Shown piece by piece: positions 1 through 5,273 of a stretch of DNA of 5,273 nucleotides; the stretch's first letter is position 1; every line of letters begins with the position of its first letter. The position numbers and the translations under genes were made by a program. The DNA lies in assembly GCA_023623095.1 (NCBI GenBank), contig JAMNXX010000289.1:1-5273 (forward strand), written 5' to 3'. The notes under the pieces are model-generated. The model did not search any database. It was not told where the DNA came from and saw only the letters and a list, made by a program, of their open reading frames with translations. This DNA comes from Bacillota bacterium (GTDB lineage Bacteria > Bacillota > Clostridia > Peptostreptococcales > Thermotaleaceae).

Positions 1-45
1 CCATTCGTTTTTTTCTTGATTGTATTGCGTTTAAAATTCCAAAGA

Positions 46-71
46 CACAAAAAAAACCTCCACAAAAAAAA
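46..71. repeat. Direct repeat of CAC followed by eight A
   Basis: The 11-mer CAC plus eight A residues occurs at 46-56 and again at 61-71, separated by CCTC. The phased A tracts (15-bp period) lie in non-coding DNA left of the gyrA terminator. No function is apparent; low complexity is the simplest explanation. Confidence 0.5.
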
Positions 72-127
72 TCACAACAATTTTTACACCATTTTTTATT
101 TATTTAAACAAAAAACTTAAAAACCCT

Positions 128-147
128 TTTAAAAATGTTTAAAAATG
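128..147. repeat. Two tandem copies of TTTAAAAATG next to the terminator
   Basis: The 10-mer TTTAAAAATG occurs twice with no spacer, at 128-137 and 138-147. The second copy runs into the first arm of the gyrA terminator. On the minus strand this gives two CATTTTTAAA units, so the terminator hairpin is followed by two successive T5 runs. The duplication could act as a back-up release site, or be simple slippage in AT-rich DNA. Confidence 0.6.
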
Positions 148-180
148 CACAAAAGTAAATTTTATCTTTTGTGCATTTTT
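141..180 (-). terminator. Intrinsic terminator downstream of gyrA, apparently bidirectional
   Basis: A perfect 15-bp inverted repeat (arms 141-155 and 166-180, core TGCACAAAAG pairing with CTTTTGTGCA) encloses a 10-nt loop. Read on the minus strand, the stem ends in a run of five T, followed by AAAC and a second run of five T. It lies about 80 nt after the gyrA stop, which suits a Rho-independent terminator of the gyrBA transcript. On the plus strand the stem also ends in six T (176-181), so it could stop transcription from either side. The A-T pairs at the base of the stem double as the T tract, as is usual for bidirectional terminators. Confidence 0.88.
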
Positions 181-258
181 TCTTTATGGGATCGATTCAA
201 TGCCCATTTTATATATTTCCCGCTTCTATTTAATTAAACATTTTTTATAAAAATACTT

Positions 259-2697
259 TCATTCTTCAGATTCACTTTCTTGAACAACCTTTGCAACCGA
301 GCAGATATTCGCATCCTCATCTACTTTCATCAGTGTAACCCCTTGCGTGTTTCGACCCATTCTGGAAATCTCGCTGGTTTTCAAACGGATGATAACGCCA
401 TGGGTATTAATGAGCATGACTTCATCATCATCTTTCACGACTTTTGCTCCGACGATCTTGCCTGTTTTTTGATTGACCCGATAGCAAATCAACCCTTTTC
501 CGCCCCGTTTTTGTTTCTTAAACTCTGCCAGAGAAGTTCTCTTACCAAATCCGTTTTCGCTAATCACGAGCAAATCAGCATCTTCTTCTACAAGTTCCAT
601 TTCTACAACATGATCATCTTCGTCTAATTCAACGGCCTTAACACCCATCGCCATTCGACCCATATTCCTCACATCTTTCTCACTAAATCGGATAGCCTTT
701 CCGCTTCTTGTGGCAATGATGACTTCACGATTTCCATCGCTTAAACGGACGCTAATCAGTTCATCGTCTTCTTTTAGATTGATCGCAATGAGCCCTGTTC
801 TCCTAGAAGTATCAAATTCTAATAAATGGGTCTTTTTTATCAGGCCTTGTTTGGTCGCAGCAATCAAGAAATGATTTTTTTCAAAATCTTCAACGGGAAT
901 CACTGCGGTTACTTTTTCTCCCGGTTTTAATTCCAGCAAATTGACAATTGCCGTTCCCTTTGCTTGTCTCTTTGCTTCCGGAATCTCGTATGCCTTGAGC
1001 CGATATACTCTTCCTTTATTGGTAAAGAATAAAATATAATTGTGAGTAGATGTAATGAAGAAGCACTCCGCAAAATCTTCTTCCCGCGTAGTCAGTCCCA
1101 TGACCCCGCGACCGCCTCTTCTCTGGCTCTTATACGTATCTGCCGGAAGCCGTTTGATATATCCGAGATGCGTCAGTGTAATGGCGACTTCTTCCTCTTC
1201 GATTAAATCTTCTATATCGATTTCTTCTGCTTTTCCTTTGATTTTCGTCTTTCTTTTATCGCCATAAGTTTCTTTTATTTCTAAAAGTTCTTCACGGATA
1301 ATATTCAGCAAAAGCCTTTCATTTGCTAATATCTCCCGATATTGGTTGATTTGTTTGATCAATTCCTCATATTCTTCTTCAATTTTTTCTCTTTCTAATC
1401 CCGTCAATCGCTGTAATCGCATATCTAATATTGCCTGTGCCTGCTTTTCGGAAAGCTCAAATTTTTCCATCAACCCTGTTTTTGCTTCCTGTACCGTAGC
1501 AGCACTTCGGATCAATTGAATGACCGCATCGATATGATCCAAAGCGATCCTTAATCCTTCTAAAATATGTGCCCGATCTTCTGCTTTTTCCAGATCATAT
1601 TTTGTTCTGCGGGTCACCACATCTTTTTGATGTTCCAGGTAATAAAAAATCATATCATATAGATTTAATGTTTTGGGCTCCCCATTGACCAAAGCGATCA
1701 TGATGATGCTAAATGTTTCTTGCATCTGCGTATGCTTGTATAATTTATTTAATACGACATTTGGATTGGCATCTTTTTTTAACTCAATCACGATGCGCAT
1801 TCCGCTTCGGTCGCTTTCATCTCTCAGATCGGATATTCCTTCTATCTTTTTATCCCTCACCAACCCGGCAATCGTTTCGATCAATCTTGACTTATTCACC
1901 TGATAAGGGATTTCATGAACGATGATCTGCATCCTTCCTTTCGACGTTTCTTCGATTTCTGCATTCGCCCTTACAACAACTTTTCCCTGACCTGTTCGAT
2001 ATGCTTCCCGGATGGATTCTTTTCCCATGATCGTAGCTCCTGTAGGAAAATCAGGGCCCTTTACGATTTTGATCAAATCTTCAATGTTTGTATCCGGATC
2101 ATCGATAAGCTTTACGGTCGCATCGATCACTTCTCCTAAATTATGAGGCGGAATGGATGTGGCCATCCCTACAGCAATTCCATTCGAACCATTTACCAAA
2201 AGGTTTGGAAATCGGCTTGGAAGAACTGCAGGTTCTTTTAATGTATCGTCAAAATTCGGTACAAAATCCACCGTTTCCTTTCCGATATCCCTCAGCATTT
2301 CTACCGAAAGCTTCGTCATCCTCGCTTCCGTATAACGCATTGCTGCCGCACCGTCTCCATCGATGGATCCGAAGTTTCCATGTCCATCGACCAAAAGATA
2401 TCTTGTAGAAAAATCTTGTGCCATCCTTACCATTGCTTCATATACAGAACTATCCCCGTGGGGATGATATTTACCCAAAACATCACCGACAATCCGTGCA
2501 GATTTCCGATGGGGCTTGTCCGGTGTCAATCCCAATTCATTCATTGCATACAGTATTCTTCTATGAACCGGCTTCAATCCATCCCGGACATCCGGCAATG
2601 CTCTTCCTACAATTACGCTCATCGCATAATCGATATAAGATTTTTTCATTTCGTCTTCGATATTGACTTGAATAATCCTATCCTGTTCATCGCGCAT
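259..2697 (-). CDS. gyrA: DNA gyrase subunit A (type IIA topoisomerase, cleavage and wrapping subunit)
   Basis: GyrA is the DNA cleavage-religation subunit of A2B2 gyrase, which uses ATP to introduce negative supercoils. The 812-residue product is a normal length for Firmicute GyrA. The breakage-reunion domain fills about residues 1-500. The catalytic tyrosine is Y122 in RYTEAR (codon 2332-2334), preceded by the HPHGDSS motif at 78-84. The quinolone-determining positions are S83 and E87, the usual susceptible-type residues. The C-terminal beta-pinwheel (about 500-805) has a GyrA box, QRRGGRG at 525-531, which separates gyrase from topoisomerase IV ParC. A second box-like motif, QKRGGKG, is at 729-735. 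Further blade repeats lie near 574-588, 631-641, 677-691 and 778-790. The tail is short and acidic (ESESEE). The ATG start follows AGGGGGG by 6 nt, and the stop is TGA. It lies 15 bp after gyrB, so it is co-transcribed. A terminator follows at 141-180. No truncation or frameshift is seen. Confidence 0.99.
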   Translation of the reverse strand: MRDEQDRIIQVNIEDEMKKSYIDYAMSVIVGRALPDVRDGLKPVHRRILYAMNELGLTPDKPHRKSARIVGDVLGKYHPHGDSSVYEAMVRMAQDFSTRYLLVDGHGNFGSIDGDGAAAMRYTEARMTKLSVEMLRDIGKETVDFVPNFDDTLKEPAVLPSRFPNLLVNGSNGIAVGMATSIPPHNLGEVIDATVKLIDDPDTNIEDLIKIVKGPDFPTGATIMGKESIREAYRTGQGKVVVRANAEIEETSKGRMQIIVHEIPYQVNKSRLIETIAGLVRDKKIEGISDLRDESDRSGMRIVIELKKDANPNVVLNKLYKHTQMQETFSIIMIALVNGEPKTLNLYDMIFYYLEHQKDVVTRRTKYDLEKAEDRAHILEGLRIALDHIDAVIQLIRSAATVQEAKTGLMEKFELSEKQAQAILDMRLQRLTGLEREKIEEEYEELIKQINQYREILANERLLLNIIREELLEIKETYGDKRKTKIKGKAEEIDIEDLIEEEEVAITLTHLGYIKRLPADTYKSQRRGGRGVMGLTTREEDFAECFFITSTHNYILFFTNKGRVYRLKAYEIPEAKRQAKGTAIVNLLELKPGEKVTAVIPVEDFEKNHFLIAATKQGLIKKTHLLEFDTSRRTGLIAINLKEDDELISVRLSDGNREVIIATRSGKAIRFSEKDVRNMGRMAMGVKAVELDEDDHVVEMELVEEDADLLVISENGFGKRTSLAEFKKQKRGGKGLICYRVNQKTGKIVGAKVVKDDDEVMLINTHGVIIRLKTSEISRMGRNTQGVTLMKVDEDANICSVAKVVQESESEE

Positions 2698-2703
2698 TTT
2701 TAT

Positions 2704-2710
2704 CCCCCCT
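2704..2710 (-). promoter_or_regulatory. Ribosome binding site of gyrA
   Basis: On the minus strand AGGGGGG lies 6 nt before the gyrA ATG, inside the 15-bp gyrB-gyrA gap. The strong dedicated site shows that GyrA is independently initiated on the shared message rather than relying only on coupling. The run of six G is longer than the canonical GGAGG. Confidence 0.85.
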
Positions 2711-2712
2711 CG

Positions 2713-4626
<1,914 letters not shown>

Positions 4627-4632
4627 CTATCG

Positions 4633-4640
4633 CACCTCCC
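4633..4640 (-). promoter_or_regulatory. Ribosome binding site deciding the GTG start of gyrB
   Basis: On the minus strand GGGAGGTG is followed by the 6-nt spacer CGATAG and then GTG. Because TAG is in frame directly before the GTG and the next in-frame ATG is far inside the ATPase domain, this site fixes the start at the non-ATG codon. Confidence 0.9.
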
Positions 4641-4667
4641 GATTTTGCATCTGTGTAGATAAATTTT

Positions 4668-4695
4668 TTTAAACGAATTGATTTTTTATTGAAAA
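4668..4695 (-). promoter_or_regulatory. Weak sigma-A-like promoter candidate for gyrB
   Basis: Between the hairpin and gyrB, reading on the minus strand, TTTTCA (4690-4695) and TTTAAA (4668-4673) are 16 bp apart. Each matches its consensus hexamer at four of six positions. The placement just after a possible terminator and about 30-40 nt before the Shine-Dalgarno is sensible. However, the DNA is so AT-rich that such matches are easily found by chance, and gyrBA may instead be read from promoters upstream of remB. Confidence 0.27.
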
Positions 4696-4710
4696 ACGAA
4701 TACTTTAAAA

Positions 4711-4735
4711 TGTCCTCTTCTTCTATAAGAGGACA
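4711..4735 (-). terminator. Hairpin between remB and gyrB, possible weak terminator or attenuator
   Basis: TGTCCTCTT (4711-4719) and AAGAGGACA (4727-4735) form a perfect 9-bp stem with a 7-nt loop, starting about 41 nt after the remB stop. On the minus strand the stem is followed directly by TTTT and then AAAG. The T run is short and the stem has four G-C pairs, so termination would probably be partial. It could end remB transcripts, or modulate read-through into gyrB. On the plus strand A residues follow the stem, so it is not a plus-strand terminator. Confidence 0.5.
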
Positions 4736-4776
4736 AAACCAAATCATATACTCCTGAATTATTCAAATGGGGAATC

Positions 4777-5088
4777 TTATTTTAGAAAATTTTGGATTTG
4801 GGATTCCTTTAAAAAATTAGCTCTTTTTTGAAGCGTAACGGAAGAAATCGGAGAATAATAGATGACCGTCTGAACGGCTTTCTTACTTCCTTTCTTTTTT
4901 CCCTGTACTTTTTCTGTAATAATAAGAGACTTTGGTTCCTGATCATTAATCCTTCTTATAAATCCTTCTTCTTCTGCAGTTTGTAGAAATAAACGCGTAT
5001 CTTTTGACTTTATAACAGAGGCGAAATCCAAAATGGATATGATACTCTTAAGAGAGACAACCACATCCCCTCCTATATGAAGAAACAT
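4777..5088 (-). CDS. remB: RemB-family (DUF370-type) regulatory protein
   Basis: This 103-residue protein resembles RemB (YaaB), the small regulator encoded between recF and gyrB in Firmicutes. Family hallmarks seen are the N-terminal MFLHIGGDVVVSLKSIISILDF (1-22), the central PKSLIIT (52-58) and the C-terminal IYYSPISSVTLQKRANFL (76-93). In Bacillus subtilis, RemA and RemB are needed for activation of biofilm matrix genes, and RemA binds DNA directly. A DNA-binding regulatory role here is inferred. The protein is longer than the roughly 80 residues I recall for the Bacillus form. The extra length includes a basic GKKKGSKK stretch at 63-70 just before the IYYSP motif. There is no signal peptide or membrane segment. 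The ATG follows GAGAGGG by 6 nt, and an in-frame stop at 5134-5136 with no intervening start codon fixes this start. It is 150 bp upstream of gyrB, so co-transcription is possible but not certain. The family call is from memory of sequence and from gene position. Confidence 0.87.
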   Translation of the reverse strand: MFLHIGGDVVVSLKSIISILDFASVIKSKDTRLFLQTAEEEGFIRRINDQEPKSLIITEKVQGKKKGSKKAVQTVIYYSPISSVTLQKRANFLKESQIQNFLK

Positions 5089-5094
5089 AAAAAA

Positions 5095-5101
5095 CCCTCT
5101 C
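5095..5101 (-). promoter_or_regulatory. Ribosome binding site of remB
   Basis: On the minus strand GAGAGGG is followed by six T and then ATG. It is a somewhat imperfect but well-placed Shine-Dalgarno sequence, and it supports the start giving the family-typical MFLHIGGD N-terminus. Confidence 0.75.
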
Positions 5102-5135
5102 TCTTTTATAAAATAAAAAAATATTCCTATACTCT

Positions 5136-5141
5136 ATTATA
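5136..5141 (-). promoter_or_regulatory. Perfect -10 hexamer proximal to remB
   Basis: The minus strand has TATAAT preceded by AGGT and followed by AGAG, giving a predicted transcript start near 5129 and a leader of about 40 nt before the remB ATG. No good -35 is present 16-19 bp upstream (TTTTAT or CTTTTA), so it would need an activator or an extended -10. Only the G of a TGn motif is present. Confidence 0.45.
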
Positions 5142-5171
5142 ACCTTTTAAACGCAAATATAAAAGTTTTTC

Positions 5172-5177
5172 ATTATA
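5172..5177 (-). promoter_or_regulatory. Second perfect -10 hexamer, distal to remB
   Basis: The minus strand reads TATATAATG here, containing TATAAT. The -35 position at 17-bp spacing (5195-5200) matches TTGACA poorly and lies inside the LexA-like palindrome at 5190-5203. If this promoter is real, that palindrome is placed where a repressor would block RNA polymerase. The hexamer may be chance in such AT-rich sequence. Confidence 0.35.
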
Positions 5178-5189
5178 TATTAACAAAAT

Positions 5190-5203
5190 CGAATATATGT
5201 TCG
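5190..5203. promoter_or_regulatory. LexA (SOS box)-like palindrome upstream of remB-gyrBA
   Basis: The site reads CGAATATATGTTCG on the plus strand and CGAACATATATTCG on the minus strand. The Firmicute LexA consensus CGAACRNRYGTTYG is met at 13 of 14 positions on the minus strand; the exception is A for G in the second half-site. Six of the seven symmetric pairs are complementary. It overlaps the -35 position of the distal TATAAT, which suits repression. LexA control is an inference; another dimeric regulator could use a similar palindrome. Confidence 0.45.
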
Positions 5204-5220
5204 TATTTTGTTCTTTTTCG

Positions 5221-5230
5221 ACATATATGT
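5221..5230. promoter_or_regulatory. Palindrome ACATATATGT near the LexA-like site
   Basis: This is a perfect 10-bp palindrome. Its right part, ATATATGT (5223-5230), repeats eight bases of the LexA-like palindrome (5193-5200) exactly 30 bp away. It could be a second, degenerate half of a paired operator, but it lacks the outer GAAC/GTTC bases. Confidence 0.25.
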
Positions 5231-5267
5231 ATCTACTGAAGCATTCCTTGAATTTGGAATCAGATAC
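5229..5267. repeat. Composite inverted repeat at the right edge
   Basis: GTATCT (5229-5234) pairs with AGATAC (5262-5267), and inside it ATTCC (5243-5247) pairs with GGAAT (5256-5260) around an 8-nt loop. The two stems are separated by a lopsided internal loop of 8 and 1 nt. No T run follows on either strand, so it does not look like a terminator. It may be a structured leader element or chance. Confidence 0.3.
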
Positions 5268-5273
5268 TAAATT

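Larger units (their letters stand above)
1..258. other. AT-rich intergenic region after gyrA
   Basis: There is no supportable gene here. The stretch is dominated by A and T runs and contains the gyrA terminator (141-180) and short direct repeats (46-71 and 128-147). Two plus-strand frames stay open from the left edge to about position 120, but their codons are mostly Lys, Asn, Phe and Leu runs, as expected from composition alone. A GGAGG reading leftward (57-61) is followed only by a four-to-five-codon frame. No convincing promoter, tRNA or rRNA is seen. The next gene on the left must begin beyond the window, or at its extreme edge. Confidence 0.7.
5104..5273. other. Non-coding region upstream of remB
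   Basis: No gene is supportable. One minus-strand frame is open from the window edge to a TAG at 5127-5129 (48 codons). Its translation shows nothing like the RecF C-terminus expected at this place in Firmicutes, and it runs through both TATAAT hexamers. The region is therefore best read as the control region of remB and possibly gyrBA. Confidence 0.55.

Noticed and set aside
1..62. GGAGG followed by GTG on the minus strand (57-61), and an ATG at 2-4, as the start of a gene after gyrA
   Set aside because: The GTG frame ends after about five codons, and the ATG has only a weak AAGAAA-type site with one base left in the window.
67..115. TTGTTT and TGTAAA hexamers at 17-bp spacing, read leftward, as a promoter for the next gene
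   Set aside because: There are only three and four matches to consensus in extremely AT-rich DNA, and no gene start is visible downstream.
1..120. Two plus-strand frames open from the left edge
   Set aside because: They are low-complexity, Lys/Asn/Phe-rich translations in A-tract DNA. Stop codons are missing because of composition rather than coding.
186..207. ATGGG...CCCAT inverted repeat just after gyrA
   Set aside because: It has only five base pairs and a 12-nt loop, with no T run on the minus strand. The 141-180 hairpin is a far better terminator.
280..627. Plus-strand open frame of 115 codons antisense to the gyrA 3' end
   Set aside because: It lies wholly within gyrA, has no Shine-Dalgarno, and its translation is the phase shadow of a highly conserved protein.
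4651..4662. ATCT-ACAC-AGAT mini inverted repeat in the gyrB leader
   Set aside because: A 4-bp stem is too short to be meaningful on its own.
5127..5273. Minus-strand frame of 48 codons open from the window edge, possibly the tail of recF
   Set aside because: The translation (Asn, Tyr, Leu, Lys rich) does not resemble a RecF C-terminus, and the frame spans two TATAAT hexamers and a palindrome. It cannot be excluded without the upstream sequence.
5227..5273. Plus-strand ATG opening a frame to the window edge, suggesting a divergent gene
   Set aside because: Only 15 codons are visible, there is no purine-rich ribosome binding site before the ATG, and the ATG lies within the ACATATATGT palindrome.

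Overview
This 5.3 kb window comes from a low-GC Gram-positive bacterium. Class Clostridia or a close relative is most likely; that is an inference from base composition, strong purine-rich ribosome binding sites, protein style and gene order. Everything convincingly coded lies on the minus strand, so the transcribed order runs from high to low coordinates: a RemB-family regulator (5088 to 4777), DNA gyrase subunit B (4626 to 2713) and DNA gyrase subunit A (2697 to 259). This matches the conserved remB-gyrB-gyrA block that in Firmicutes normally sits just after dnaA-dnaN-yaaA-recF near the replication origin. No recF end is visible within the window.

Region by region: 5089-5273 is an AT-rich stretch with no convincing gene. 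It holds two perfect TATAAT hexamers reading toward remB, a 14-bp palindrome close to the Firmicute LexA (SOS) box, a second 10-bp palindrome and a composite inverted repeat. Next comes remB, then a 150-bp spacer. The spacer carries a 9-bp perfect hairpin with a short T run (possible weak terminator or attenuator) and a weak promoter candidate for gyrB. gyrB begins with GTG behind a strong Shine-Dalgarno. gyrA follows after 15 bp with its own Shine-Dalgarno, so the two subunits are almost certainly co-transcribed. Downstream of gyrA is about 260 bp of very AT-rich DNA with a strong, apparently bidirectional intrinsic terminator at 141-180 and several short A/T-rich direct repeats.

Functionally, GyrB (ATPase, TOPRIM) and GyrA (cleavage-religation tyrosine, DNA-wrapping beta-pinwheel) form the A2B2 gyrase that introduces negative supercoils. 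RemB-family proteins are small DNA-binding regulators linked in Bacillus to matrix gene activation. Both gyrase genes look full length, with all catalytic motifs intact and no frameshift. I see no undescribed system here. The most interesting signal is the LexA-like palindrome upstream of the remB-gyrBA block, followed by the lysine-rich insertion in RemB.
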